From: Rhodococcus antarcticus | GTDB lineage: Bacteria; Actinomycetota; Actinomycetes; Mycobacteriales; Mycobacteriaceae | Direction of reading: 5' to 3' | DNA length: 64,000 nt | NCBI RefSeq assembly: GCF_026153295.1 | Contig: NZ_CP110615.1 | Coordinates: forward strand, 2,728,001-2,792,000 | Part shown: positions 8,236 through 17,076 of the stretch, in pieces | Position numbering within the stretch: the stretch's first letter is position 1 | How the letters are laid out: each line of letters begins with the position of its first letter | Program-made: the position numbers and the translations under genes | The notes under the pieces: model-generated | Database searches by the model: none | Told to the model about the DNA's origin: nothing | The model's input: the letters and a program-made list of their open reading frames with translations, nothing else

Positions 8236-9861
8236 TCAGCCGAGCGCGGCCGTGCGTTCCAGGATCGCGTCCAGGTCGAGCCCGGTGGGCAGGGTCCCGT
8301 AGGCCCGGCCCCAGTCCCGGTCCAGCCGGGTCGCGCAGAAGGCATCCGCGACCGCGGCGGGCGCGTGCCGCACCAGCAGCGAGCCCTGGAAGACCAGCGC
8401 GAGCTGCTCGACCACGCGGCGGGCGCGGTGCTCCAGGTCGTCGACCGAGGTCAGCTCCTTCTTCAGCCGGTCCAGGGCAGCGTCGAACCGGGCGTCGGCC
8501 CCCTCGGCCCGCTCCACCTCGCCCAGGTAGGCGTCCAGGGTGTGCGGCTCCCGGGCGACGGCCCGCAGCGCGTCGAGCGCCGCCACGTTGCCCGAGCCCT
8601 CCCATATCGAGAGCAGGGGCATCTCGCGGTAGAGGCGTGGCATGTCGGAGTCCTCGATGTAGCCGTTGCCGCCGAGGCACTCGAGCGCCTCGCCGGCGAC
8701 GGCCGGGGCCTGCTTGCACACGTGGTACTTGGTCACGGCCAGGGCGATGCGCCGCAGCGCCGCCTCGCCCTCGTCGCCGCCGATCGCGCGGTCGTTGGCC
8801 CCGGCGAGCCGCATCATCGCCGTGGTGGCGGCCTCGGACTCCACGGCCAGGTCGGCCAGCACGTTGCGCATGAGCGGGGCGTCGACCAGCTTCGCCCCGA
8901 AGGCCGACCGGTGCCGCGCGTGGTGGGTGGCCTGCAGGACGGCGGTCCGCATGCCGGACGAGGCGCCGATCACGCAGTCCAGGCGGGTCATGTTCACCAT
9001 CTCCACGATGGTGCGCACCCCCCGGCCCTCCTCCCCCACGAGCCAGCCGACGGCACCGTCGTACTCGATCTCCGCCGACGCGTTCGAGCGGTTGCCGAGC
9101 TTGTCCTTCAGCCGCACCAGCCGCACCGCGTTCCGCGCGCCCCCCGCCAGCACCCGCGGCACCAGGAAGCAGGACAGCCCGCCCGGCGCCTGCGCGAGGG
9201 TGAGGAACACGTCCGAGACCGGGGCGCTGGTGAACCACTTGTGCCCGACGAGGCTGTGGCTGCCGTCGGCCTGCGGGGTGGCCGTGGTGGTGTTGGCGCG
9301 CACGTCGGAGCCGCCCTGCTTCTCCGTCATCGACATCCCCGCGACCAGGCCGCGCTTGGTGGCCGGGTCCCGCAGGCCGGGGTCGTACTCGCGGTTGGTG
9401 AGCAGCGGCTCCAGCTGGGCGGAGAGTGCCGCGTTCGCCCGCAGGGCCGGGACCACGGCGTACGTCATCGAGATGGGGCACGTGTGGCCGGCGTCGACGT
9501 TCCACGCCGCGAACTTCGCGGCGCGGGCGACGTGGGCCCCCGGGCGGGGGTCGGCCCACGCCGCCCCGTGCAGCCCGTGGGCGACGGCCGTGGTCATCAG
9601 CTGGTGGTAGGCCGCGTCGTACTCGACGTCGTCGGTGCGGTTGCCGTAACGGTCGTGGGTGTGCAGCACGGGCCTCGAGCGCTCGGCGACCCGTCCGAGC
9701 TGCTGGGCGTGCTCGGTGCCCGCGAGGCGACCGAGCTCCTCGAGCTCCGGCAGCGCCCACCCCGCACCCTCCCGCACGAGCCCCTCGCGCAGCGCCGCGT
9801 GGTCGCTGGTGTCGTGGCCGACGAGCGGCGGGACCTGGTTGAGGACGTCGTGGGTGGCCAT
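8236..9861 (-). CDS. aidB: AidB-like acyl-CoA dehydrogenase-fold flavoprotein
   Basis: At 541 residues it is longer than ordinary acyl-CoA dehydrogenases and fits the AidB group linked in E. coli to the alkylation response. Diagnostic segments include GMSMTEKQGGSDVRANTT, the TRLDCVIGASSGMR helix, and CLGGNGYIEDSDMPRLYRE near the C-terminus, with FAD-binding through the dehydrogenase fold. Its true substrate is unknown even in model organisms. The ATG at 9861 is divergent from a PaaX-type regulator, which may control it through the inverted repeat between them. Confidence 0.85.
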   Translation of the reverse strand: MATHDVLNQVPPLVGHDTSDHAALREGLVREGAGWALPELEELGRLAGTEHAQQLGRVAERSRPVLHTHDRYGNRTDDVEYDAAYHQLMTTAVAHGLHGAAWADPRPGAHVARAAKFAAWNVDAGHTCPISMTYAVVPALRANAALSAQLEPLLTNREYDPGLRDPATKRGLVAGMSMTEKQGGSDVRANTTTATPQADGSHSLVGHKWFTSAPVSDVFLTLAQAPGGLSCFLVPRVLAGGARNAVRLVRLKDKLGNRSNASAEIEYDGAVGWLVGEEGRGVRTIVEMVNMTRLDCVIGASSGMRTAVLQATHHARHRSAFGAKLVDAPLMRNVLADLAVESEAATTAMMRLAGANDRAIGGDEGEAALRRIALAVTKYHVCKQAPAVAGEALECLGGNGYIEDSDMPRLYREMPLLSIWEGSGNVAALDALRAVAREPHTLDAYLGEVERAEGADARFDAALDRLKKELTSVDDLEHRARRVVEQLALVFQGSLLVRHAPAAVADAFCATRLDRDWGRAYGTLPTGLDLDAILERTAALG

Positions 9862-9879
9862 GGCCGGACGTTACGACCC

Positions 9880-9895
9880 GACGCACACGTGCGTC
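9880..9895. promoter_or_regulatory. Inverted repeat GACGCAC-AC-GTGCGTC in the aidB/PaaX divergent region
   Basis: Two perfect 7-base arms with a 2-base spacer are centred about 25 bases from the aidB-like start and about 55 from the regulator start. TTAC and GTAA flank it symmetrically further out. Position suggests an operator for the neighbouring PaaX-like protein. Confidence 0.5.
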
Positions 9896-9944
9896 AACAG
9901 ATGTAATGCCGTCCCGCGGGTCGCCACTGTGGCAGGGTGCCGCC

Positions 9945-10658
9945 GTGCCCGAGTGGAAGCCCCTATCGGCCCGCTCGACCGTGCTCAGCCTGGTGCTCGG
10001 GGCGCACCCGGAGGGACTGAGCGCCCGGCAGCTCACCCGGACCGCGCTCGGTCTCGGCGTGTCTGCCGCCACCACGCGCGTGGCGCTCACCCGGGCGGTC
10101 GCGGCGGGTGACCTGCGACGCGCGGACGGCATCTACCAGCTGGGGTCGCGCCTGCTGGAGCGCGGCCGACGTCAGGAGGAGCACACCGCCGAGCTGCCCT
10201 GGGACGGGTCCTGGGAGATGGCCGTGGTGGTCGGTGCGGGTGGGTCCGGTGGCGAGCGGCTGGCCCGGCGGGCCGCGCTGGCCGCGCGCCGGCTGGCCGA
10301 GCAGAGGGAGGGCGTGTGGCTGCGGCCGGCGAACCTGGGACCTCGGCCACCCGCTCCCGACGACAGGGCCGTCCAGACCTTCCGGGCGGTGCCCGACGGT
10401 GATCCCGTGGTGCTGGCCGCCACGCTGTGGGACCTCCCCGGCTGGGCCGCCGTCACGGGCGCAGCGGTCGACGCCCTGGCCGGCACGCCGGAGCCCGCGA
10501 CCCGGCTGGCCGTCGCCGCCCACCTGGTCCGGCACCTCGCCACCGACCCCCTGCTCCCCGCCGAGCTGTGCCCCCCGGACTGGCCCGCCGACGCGGCCCG
10601 CGCCGTGTACCGCGACTACCAGCGGGAGGTGCTGGCGCAGGTGCACGGGGCGGGCTGA
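9945..10658 (+). CDS. PaaX-family transcriptional regulator
   Basis: The 237-residue protein starts with KPLSARSTVLSLVLG followed by a winged-helix region (VSAATTRVALTRAVAAGDL), the typical PaaX N-terminus, and has the C-terminal YRDYQREV element of PaaX-like proteins. In E. coli PaaX senses phenylacetyl-CoA; homologues commonly regulate acyl-CoA catabolism, which fits the divergent acyl-CoA dehydrogenase-fold gene. An ATG at 9906 is in frame, but the GTG at 9945 begins the conserved sequence. Confidence 0.8.
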   Translation: MPEWKPLSARSTVLSLVLGAHPEGLSARQLTRTALGLGVSAATTRVALTRAVAAGDLRRADGIYQLGSRLLERGRRQEEHTAELPWDGSWEMAVVVGAGGSGGERLARRAALAARRLAEQREGVWLRPANLGPRPPAPDDRAVQTFRAVPDGDPVVLAATLWDLPGWAAVTGAAVDALAGTPEPATRLAVAAHLVRHLATDPLLPAELCPPDWPADAARAVYRDYQREVLAQVHGAG

Positions 10659-10775
10659 GGTCACCGACGTCGCGCACCGGCCCCAAGCACCGGCTACCGT
10701 CACCTCGAGTCCCCGGCCCCCGGACGACGTTCGACGGACGTCCTGGTCCGCCACGCGACGAGGTCGGGAGGACAC

Positions 10776-11126
10776 GTGCGACCAGACGAGCTGCTCGTCC
10801 GGCGGGTGGCCCGCGCCGCCCTGGACGTCGCCACCGAGCTCCAGGTGGCGGGCAGCGTCGTCCGGCGTCGCGCCGACTGGCCGGGCAGCGTCGAGGACTG
10901 GACCACCGCCTCCGCCGCCGCGGAGGACCGGCTGCAGCGCCCGGTCGCCTCGGGACTGAGCCGGGCCACGGACACCGTGTGGGCCACGCTCCTGGACTGG
11001 CCGCGCAGCACCGAGGAGCTCGTGGCGGCCGCCCGGCGGAACCAGGAGCTCACGGCCCGGGTGCGGGGCGTGCCGTCGGTCCCCGAACGGGGTTCTGGCA
11101 CGGTGGCGGGGTGGACGAGGACCTGA
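10776..11126 (+). CDS. Small hypothetical protein upstream of an XRE regulator
   Basis: A 116-residue, Arg/Ala-rich ORF with a GTG start and GGGAGG nine bases upstream. No domain is recognised. Residues 1-95 look amphipathic and helical (LLVRRVARAALDVATEL; STEELVAAARRNQELTARV). Its end overlaps the next gene by 16 bases in another frame, which either reflects translational coupling or means the true gene is different. It may be a real small regulator partner or a chance ORF. Confidence 0.45.
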   Translation: MRPDELLVRRVARAALDVATELQVAGSVVRRRADWPGSVEDWTTASAAAEDRLQRPVASGLSRATDTVWATLLDWPRSTEELVAAARRNQELTARVRGVPSVPERGSGTVAGWTRT

Positions 11127-11710
11127 GCTCGGTGCTGACGGCCGTGGGTCCACGGCTGCGCGCCGTGCGCCACCAGCGCGGGACCACCCTCGCCGACCTC
11201 GCCACGGCCACGGGCATCTCGGTGAGCACCTTGTCCCGGCTGGAGTCCGGGCAGCGGCGCCCCAACCTCGAGCTCCTGCTCCCGCTCGCCCGCGCCCACG
11301 GGGTGGCCCTGGACGACCTGGTGGGTGCACCGGCAACGGGGGATCCCCGCGTGCACCTGCGCCCGGTGACCCGGTTCGGCATGACGGTGCTGCCGCTGAC
11401 CCAGCGCCCGGGCGGCGTGCAGGCCTACAAGATGGTGCTCCCGGTGGACGGCCGGCCCGGCGAGCCGGACCTGCAGTCCCACGAGGGCCACGAGTGGCTC
11501 TACGTCCTGGACGGAGCACTGCGCCTGGTCCTGGGTGAGCAGGACCTGCTGCTGACGGCGGGCGAGGCGGCGGAGTTCGACACCCGCACCCCGCACTGGT
11601 TCACCGGCTCGGGCGGGCGGCCGACCGAGTTCCTGGCCCTGTTCGGCCGCCAGGGCGAGCGCGCCCACCTGCGGGTCCGACCGAGGGCCGATCCCGACGC
11701 AGCCTGGTAG
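11111..11710 (+). CDS. XRE-family regulator with C-terminal cupin domain
   Basis: The 199-residue protein has a helix-turn-helix of the Xre type (residues about 10-65: TLADLATATGISVSTLSRLE) and a cupin sensor domain in the second half with SHEGHEWLYVLDG and the TPHWFTG metal-binding-like second motif. This architecture is typical of actinobacterial regulators that bind a small molecule through the cupin. The GTG at 11111 was chosen because the conserved part starts immediately. No target is evident; the convergent sulfurtransferase lies 38 bases downstream. Confidence 0.85.
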   Translation: MDEDLSSVLTAVGPRLRAVRHQRGTTLADLATATGISVSTLSRLESGQRRPNLELLLPLARAHGVALDDLVGAPATGDPRVHLRPVTRFGMTVLPLTQRPGGVQAYKMVLPVDGRPGEPDLQSHEGHEWLYVLDGALRLVLGEQDLLLTAGEAAEFDTRTPHWFTGSGGRPTEFLALFGRQGERAHLRVRPRADPDAAW

Positions 11711-11748
11711 CGGGTCGACGGTGCCCTGCCCCGTGACGAGGGGGCGGG

Positions 11749-12585
11749 CTACGCCGTGGCGACGGGACGGTCCGGGTCCGAGGACCACTGCGACCACGAG
11801 CCGACGTACAGCGCGGCGTCGATCCCGGCGACCGCCAGCGCGGCCACCTCGTGGGCGGCGGTCACCCCCGAGCCGCAGTAGACCCCGACGTCCGCGCGGT
11901 CGGCCCCGAGGCCCGCGAACCGGGCCCGCAGCTCGTCGGTGGGGCGGATCTCTCCTGCGACGGTGAGGTTCTCGGCCGTCGGGGCGCTCAGCGCGCCGGG
12001 GACGTGGCCGGCCCGGGGGTCGATCGGCTCGGTCTCCCCGCGGTAGCGCTCCCCGGCGCGGGCGTCCAGCAGCACCCCGGTCACGGCCAGCGCCGCGGCG
12101 CCGTCGGCGTCCAGCACGGGCAGGTGCCCCGGGCTCAGCTCCACGTCGCCGGGCTCGGGCACCACGTCACCGGCCTCGACCGGCCCGCCGGCCCGCACCC
12201 ACGCCCCGAGCCCGCCGTCGAGCAGGTGCACGTCGGTCACCCCCGCCCAGCGCAGCAGCCACCACGCCCGCGCGGCGGCCATCGATCCGGAGTCGTCGTA
12301 GGCGACCACCCTCGACCCCGCCCGGACGCCCCACCGGCGAGCGGCGGCCTGCAGGTCGGCGATCTCGGGCAGCGGGTGGCGTCCCGCCGCCGGCCCGGGC
12401 TCCCCCGCGAGCTCGTGGTGCAGGTCGACGAACACCGCACCCGGCAGGTGCCCGGCCGCGTGGTGCTCGCGACCGTGCGGGTCACCCAGCACCCAGCGCA
12501 CGTCCAGCAGCACCACGGGCTCCCCCGCCTCGACCCGGGTCCGGAGATCGGTGGCGGTGACGAGGACGTCGGTGCGCGAGGACAT
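11749..12585 (-). CDS. Two-domain rhodanese-type sulfurtransferase
   Basis: The 278-residue protein contains tandem rhodanese folds: the first (residues about 10-135) with VLLDVRWVLGD and GAVFVDLHHEL but no active Cys, the second with the catalytic loop VYCGSGVTA (Cys about 237). CGSGVT is the loop found in mercaptopyruvate-type enzymes, whereas thiosulfate enzymes usually have charged loops, so 3-mercaptopyruvate or a related thiol is the likelier donor (SseA group). The frame is open to 12699, but ATG 12585 begins the conserved domain and leaves room for a divergent promoter. Confidence 0.85.
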   Translation of the reverse strand: MSSRTDVLVTATDLRTRVEAGEPVVLLDVRWVLGDPHGREHHAAGHLPGAVFVDLHHELAGEPGPAAGRHPLPEIADLQAAARRWGVRAGSRVVAYDDSGSMAAARAWWLLRWAGVTDVHLLDGGLGAWVRAGGPVEAGDVVPEPGDVELSPGHLPVLDADGAAALAVTGVLLDARAGERYRGETEPIDPRAGHVPGALSAPTAENLTVAGEIRPTDELRARFAGLGADRADVGVYCGSGVTAAHEVAALAVAGIDAALYVGSWSQWSSDPDRPVATA

Positions 12586-12686
12586 GGGAGAACCTTCCCA
12601 GCCGGGGCGCCGCGGCGTCGACCAGCGGTGTCCACCACGATGGGTGCGGGGCACCGCCGCCCCCGCGCCGCCGAGGAGGAACCACC

Positions 12687-13898
12687 GTGGACTTCGCACT
12701 GTCAGCCAAGGCCGAGGACGTCTGCGGCCGCACGTGGGACTTCATGCGCGAGTGCGTGTTTCCCGCGGAACCGGTGTGGGACGCCTGGCGCGCGGCGCGC
12801 GGGCACGACGACCACGGCACCCCGCCGGTGCTGGAGGAGCTCAAGGTCGAGGCGCGCAGGCGCGGGCTGTGGAACCTGTTCCACCACGAGCTCTCCGGGC
12901 TCTCCAACCTGGAGTACGCCGCCGTCGCCGAGATCACCGGCTGGTCGCCCGTCATCGCCCCCGAGGCCCTGAACTGCCAGGCCCCGGACACGGGCAACAT
13001 GGAGACGCTGATGCTGTTCGGCACCGACGAGCAGAAGGCACGCTGGCTCACCCCGCTGCAGGAGGGCACCCTGCGCTCGGCGTTCGCGATGACCGAGCCC
13101 GAGGTGGCCAGCTCGGACGCCCGCAACATCCAGACGTCGATCGTGCGCGACGGCGACGACTACGTCATCAACGGTCGCAAGTGGTGGATCACCGGCACGG
13201 CCGACGAGCGGTGCGGGATCTTCATCGTCATGGGCAAGACCGACCCGGACGCCCCCGGGGCCCGCCAGCAGTCGATGGTGCTGGTGCCTCGGGACGCCCC
13301 GGGCCTGGAGATCGTGCGCAACCTGCCGATCTTCGGCTACCAGGACCAGCACGGGCACTCCGAGCTGACGTTCACCGACGTGCGCGTGCCGGTGACCAAC
13401 CTGCTGGCGCAGGAGGGTGACGGGTTCCGGATCGCCCAGGCGCGGCTGGGCCCGGGCCGGGTGCACCACGCCATGCGGGCGATCGGGATGGCCGAGCGGG
13501 CGCTGGCGCTGATGGTGGCGCGCTCCAAGGACCGGGTGGCCTTCGGCAAGCCGCTGGCCGAGCAGGGCGTGGTGCAGGCGCTGGTGGCCGACTCCCGCGT
13601 GGAGATCGACCAGGTGCGGCTGTACGTGCAGAAGACGGCGTGGCTGATCGACGCCCACGGGGCGAACGGGGCGCGCAGCGAGATCGCGGGCATCAAGGTC
13701 GCCGCACCCAAGGTGGCGTGCGCGGTGATCGACCGGGCCATCGAGGTGTTCGGCGGCATGGGCGTCAGCGACGACACGCCCCTGGCCTACTTCTCCGCCT
13801 GGGCCCGGGTGCTGCGCATCGTGGACGGTCCGGACGCGGTGCACCGTCGCTCGATCGCCCGCGAGGAGATGGGCCGGGAGCGGCCCTACGTCGGCTGA
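12687..13898 (+). CDS. Acyl-CoA dehydrogenase
   Basis: The 403-residue flavoenzyme has the acyl-CoA dehydrogenase signatures AFAMTEPEVASSDARN and KWWITGTA, the C-terminal FAD-binding FGKPLAEQGVVQ, and the FGGMGVSDDTPLAYF helix. It should introduce a trans double bond into an acyl-CoA during fatty acid or amino acid breakdown; long- or branched-chain specificity cannot be told. The GTG at 12687 is preceded by GAGGAGG. It is divergent from the sulfurtransferase and stands alone without an electron-transfer flavoprotein gene nearby. Confidence 0.9.
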   Translation: MDFALSAKAEDVCGRTWDFMRECVFPAEPVWDAWRAARGHDDHGTPPVLEELKVEARRRGLWNLFHHELSGLSNLEYAAVAEITGWSPVIAPEALNCQAPDTGNMETLMLFGTDEQKARWLTPLQEGTLRSAFAMTEPEVASSDARNIQTSIVRDGDDYVINGRKWWITGTADERCGIFIVMGKTDPDAPGARQQSMVLVPRDAPGLEIVRNLPIFGYQDQHGHSELTFTDVRVPVTNLLAQEGDGFRIAQARLGPGRVHHAMRAIGMAERALALMVARSKDRVAFGKPLAEQGVVQALVADSRVEIDQVRLYVQKTAWLIDAHGANGARSEIAGIKVAAPKVACAVIDRAIEVFGGMGVSDDTPLAYFSAWARVLRIVDGPDAVHRRSIAREEMGRERPYVG

Positions 13899-13904
13899 GC
13901 GGCC

Positions 13905-14306
13905 TCAGGCCGGCGGTGCGAACAGCTCCAGCGCGGTGCCGTCGGGATCGGTGAAGGACACCCCGCTGCCGTAGTGGGCGTCGACGATCCCGCCGTGGGC
14001 GACACCGAGCTCGTCGAGCCGGGCGGCCCAGGCCTCGAGCTCCGCCCGGTCGGTGCAGCCGAAGGCCAGGTGGTCCAGTCCGGCTCGGCGGGCGTCGAAA
14101 CCGCCGGTGACGGCACCGCCCGGGTGGGTGTGCAGGCCGAAGAGCTGGCCCGACGGCAGCGCGAAGACCGTGTGGTGGAAGCCCCCGGTGGTCTCGTCCT
14201 CGTCGAGCACGGGCTCTGAGCCGAACAGCGCGGTGTACCAGGCGGTGCTGGCGGCGAGGTCGGTGACGGTCACGGCGGCGTGGGACAGCGGGGGGAACGC
14301 GGGCAC
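13905..14306 (-). CDS. VOC (glyoxalase-like) family protein
   Basis: The 133-residue protein folds as a single VOC domain with two beta-alpha-beta-beta-beta modules: HAAVTVTDLAASTAWYTALFG at the start and LDHLAFGCTDRAELEAW in the middle, ending GVSFTDPDGTALELFAPP. His and Glu residues at the start of module one, module two and the last strand can bind a metal. Substrate is unknown; relatives act as glyoxalases, dioxygenases or antibiotic-binding proteins. GTG 14306 was chosen for the AAGGAG upstream. Confidence 0.85.
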   Translation of the reverse strand: MPAFPPLSHAAVTVTDLAASTAWYTALFGSEPVLDEDETTGGFHHTVFALPSGQLFGLHTHPGGAVTGGFDARRAGLDHLAFGCTDRAELEAWAARLDELGVAHGGIVDAHYGSGVSFTDPDGTALELFAPPA

Positions 14307-14359
14307 GGGAGCTCCTTCGTCGGGGGGTCCCCCCTGTCTACCCAGCCCAGCGGTGCGCG

Positions 14360-15277
14360 TCACCTGGTCGACCGGACAGGTCCGCCCCGCCCCGTCGTCG
14401 GGCCGCGGCCCGCCGCCCAGCCCACCGCCGCGTGCAGCGCCGCAGCCGCGCCGTCGGACGCCGCGTCCGCCACCACCAGGTGGGCCAGCGCCAGCAGCGG
14501 CGCCGGTGAGCCCGCCATGGCCACGGCGGTACCGGCCGCAGCCAGCATCGTCAGGTCGTTCATGCCGTCCCCGACCGCGAGCACGTCCGCCGCGGCCACC
14601 CCCAGCCCGGTCGCGACGGCAGCCACCGCCACCCCCTTGCCCACCCCGGGGGCGGTCACGTTGACGAAGAGCTCACCGGGGAACATCGGCGACGTCGACG
14701 CCTCCGCGGCCAGCCCCAGGGCCGCCGCACCGGTCAGCACGTGGTCCAGCTCGTCGTCCTCGTGCACCGTCACCGTCGCCTTGAGCACCTCGTCGACGTC
14801 CAGGTCGAGCTCGTCGACGAGCCCGTCGGGCGGGCCGCTGACGATCTCCCAGGCGCGGTGCGCGGCCGGGCGGCGGTCGGTGACGAGGAACCGCGTGCCG
14901 GTGTAGAGCTCGCCGTACAGGTCGCGCTGGGCGAGCAGCGCGGCGAGGTCGGAGGCCGCCCCGCTCGGCAGCGGCCAGCTGTGCAGCGCGCGCCCCTCGT
15001 GCACCACCTGGGCCCCGTTGTGGACCACCGCGGGCACGGTCAGGCGGAGCTGGGCCTGCAGCGCGCGCAGCCCCTGGGGCAGCCGCCCCGTCGCGATCCC
15101 CACGTGCAGCCCGGCCCGTCGGGCCGCCGCCACGGCCGCGGCGACGGGCGGGGATGCGGTGGTGCCGCTGGCCACCAGGGTGCCGTCGACGTCGCAGACC
15201 ACGTACCGGGGGACCCGGGCGGTCCAGTCGTCGAAGCGTGGTCCACGGGTGACACCGGTCGGCAGGGAGGCAGGCAC
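14360..15277 (-). CDS. HAD-superfamily (Cof-type) phosphatase
   Basis: Motif I DVDGTLV, the GIATGRLP segment, and motif IV GDGMNDLTMLAAAG define a Cof/YidA-type HAD phosphatase with a C2 cap between them; such enzymes dephosphorylate sugar phosphates, flavin or pyridoxal phosphate. The chosen GTG at 15277 gives 305 residues; a later GTG directly before PRYVVCDVDG is possible. The upstream start at 15364 would overlap the divergent gene and was not used. Confidence 0.8.
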   Translation of the reverse strand: MPASLPTGVTRGPRFDDWTARVPRYVVCDVDGTLVASGTTASPPVAAAVAAARRAGLHVGIATGRLPQGLRALQAQLRLTVPAVVHNGAQVVHEGRALHSWPLPSGAASDLAALLAQRDLYGELYTGTRFLVTDRRPAAHRAWEIVSGPPDGLVDELDLDVDEVLKATVTVHEDDELDHVLTGAAALGLAAEASTSPMFPGELFVNVTAPGVGKGVAVAAVATGLGVAAADVLAVGDGMNDLTMLAAAGTAVAMAGSPAPLLALAHLVVADAASDGAAAALHAAVGWAAGRGPTTGRGGPVRSTR

Positions 15278-15339
15278 GGGTGTGATCCCACCACCGGGTT
15301 CAACGCGCGGCGAGGGCCGGGGCACGAGACCCTGGGTCC

Positions 15340-16233
15340 ATGAGAGTCCTGGTCGCCGGCGCATCCGGCTTCGTCGGTCGACGGCTGTGTCCCGCCCTGG
15401 AGGACGCCGGGCACGAGGTGCGGGCGATGACCCGCAAGCCCGGGACGTACACGGGCACGGGTACGGCGGTGCGCGGTGACGTGCACGAGGAGGACACCCT
15501 CGACGCCGCGCTGGAGGGCTGCGAGGCCGCGTACTACCTGGTGCACTCCCTGGACGACCCGAACTTCGAGAAGCGCGACGCCGACGCCGCGCGCACCTTC
15601 GCCCGCGCTGCCAAGGACGCCGGCGTGCAGCGGATCGTCTACCTCGGCGGCCTGGGCGACGACGCCGACGACCTGTCGGCCCACCTGCGCAGCCGCCGCG
15701 AGGTGGAGGACCTGCTGGGCTCCGCGGGCGTCCCCGTCACCACGCTGCGGGCCGGGATCATCGTCGGCCACGGCGGGATCTCCTGGGAGATGACCCGCCA
15801 GCTCGTCGAGCACCTGCCCGCCATGATCACCCCGCGCTGGGTGCGGACCCGGACGCAGCCGATCGCCGTGGCCGACGTCGTGCGCTACCTCGTCGGCGTG
15901 CTCGAGGTGCCGGAGGCCGCGGACCGCGCCTTCGACATCGGCGGGCCGGACGTGCTGCAGTACGTGGAGATGATGCGCCGGGTCGCGACCATCGAGGGAC
16001 GCACGATGCTCGTGGTCCCGGTGCCGCTGCTGACCCCGCAGCTCTCCTCGCGCTGGCTCTCCTTCGTCACCGACGTGGACGTGCAGACCGGGCGCTCGCT
16101 CATCGACTCCATGAGCAACGAGGTGGTGGTGCGCGACGACAGCATCCGCGCCCTGGTGCCCTTCGAGCCGATGGACTACGACGACGCCGTGCTCGCCGCC
16201 CTCGGCGAGCGGGCGAAGGCGGCCCGGGCGTGA
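15340..16233 (+). CDS. NAD(P)-binding atypical SDR (NmrA-like), paralogue A
   Basis: The 297-residue protein begins with MRVLVAGASGFVGRRL, an NAD(P)-binding Rossmann motif of atypical short-chain dehydrogenases. AYYLVHSL and RIVYLGGLGDD follow where the active-site strand lies; no Tyr-x-x-x-Lys pair is evident, as in NmrA-like redox-sensing members. It is clearly related in sequence to the product at 18684-19664. The next gene overlaps it by four bases (GTGA), so it may be co-translated with a CPBP protease-like protein. Confidence 0.8.
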   Translation: MRVLVAGASGFVGRRLCPALEDAGHEVRAMTRKPGTYTGTGTAVRGDVHEEDTLDAALEGCEAAYYLVHSLDDPNFEKRDADAARTFARAAKDAGVQRIVYLGGLGDDADDLSAHLRSRREVEDLLGSAGVPVTTLRAGIIVGHGGISWEMTRQLVEHLPAMITPRWVRTRTQPIAVADVVRYLVGVLEVPEAADRAFDIGGPDVLQYVEMMRRVATIEGRTMLVVPVPLLTPQLSSRWLSFVTDVDVQTGRSLIDSMSNEVVVRDDSIRALVPFEPMDYDDAVLAALGERAKAARA

Positions 16234-16985
16234 AGCCGTTCGACCGCGGGCGGGCCCGGCTGCTGGCCACGGTCCCGTCGTGGCTGGTGGAGAAGGTGCC
16301 GCGCGACCACCGGGAGAGTGACGCGGCCTTTCACCACCGGCGTCGGGTGGTGGCCGGGGTGTCCGTGCTGGGGGCCGGGCTGCTCGGCCGGTCGCTGTCC
16401 ACCAGGCCCGGGTCGAGGACGTTCTACGCGCTCACCTCCGCGGTGGCCGGGACCTGGGTGGCCGGCGGGCTCGCCTCGGGCCCGCTGCACCTGGGGTGGA
16501 TGCAGCGGCCGAACCACCAGCTGAGCCGGCCGGTGGCGCTGCCGGTGCTCACCGGTGCGGCCGCGTTCGGCGTGTTCTACGGGTGCGCGCTGGTCGCGCG
16601 CGAGGTGCCCGTGCTCAACCGGGCCATCGCCTCGATCCTGCAGTACGCCCGCGCGGGCTCGCCCCGGCTGGTGCTGGCCACGACACTGGCCAACGGGGCG
16701 GCCGAGGAGGTGTTCTTCCGGGGGGCGCTCTACGCGGCCGTGGGCGTGGACCGGCCGGTGCTGAAGTCCACCGCGGTCTACGCGCTGGCCACGACCGCGA
16801 CCCGAAACCCGGCCCTGGTGCTGGCGGCCACCGTGATGGGCGCCCTGTTCGGCGTGCAGCGGCAGGTCACCGGCGGCATCCAGGCGCCCCTGCTGACCCA
16901 CCTGACGTGGTCCACCCTGATGCTGCGGTACCTGCCGCCGCTGTTCGCCGATCCCACCGACGCAGGCCCCACCGCCGCCGGCTGA
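16230..16985 (+). CDS. CPBP-family intramembrane protease-like protein
   Basis: A 251-residue membrane protein with about six hydrophobic segments. The EEVFFRG sequence (motif 1 EExxxR) and the later LTHLTWS (motif 3 His) identify the CPBP/Rce1-like family, whose members act as membrane endoproteases or immunity and bacteriocin-processing factors. A Phe-x-x-x-x-Gln segment (FGVQRQ) sits where motif 2 usually has FxxxH, so a key catalytic His may be replaced. The start overlaps the stop of the preceding SDR-like gene. Confidence 0.75.
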   Translation: MKPFDRGRARLLATVPSWLVEKVPRDHRESDAAFHHRRRVVAGVSVLGAGLLGRSLSTRPGSRTFYALTSAVAGTWVAGGLASGPLHLGWMQRPNHQLSRPVALPVLTGAAAFGVFYGCALVAREVPVLNRAIASILQYARAGSPRLVLATTLANGAAEEVFFRGALYAAVGVDRPVLKSTAVYALATTATRNPALVLAATVMGALFGVQRQVTGGIQAPLLTHLTWSTLMLRYLPPLFADPTDAGPTAAG

Positions 16986-16997
16986 CCCGCCGCTCAG

Positions 16998-17061
16998 CGC
17001 CAAGTGCGGGCTTCTAGCGGTCATTGAGCGCGGAATGGCAGCCACAAGCCCGCACTTGGCG
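16998..17061. repeat. Long inverted repeat with 16-bp perfect arms between convergent genes
   Basis: CGCCAAGTGCGGGCTT at 16998-17013 is repeated as its exact complement at 17046-17061 around a 32-base centre that itself contains short complementary pieces (CATT and AATG). It sits between the convergent CPBP and efflux genes, so it can act as a bidirectional terminator, but the long centre and arm content are unlike a simple terminator. Confidence 0.85.
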
Positions 17062-17076
17062 GGTCTTGGGGGGGCG

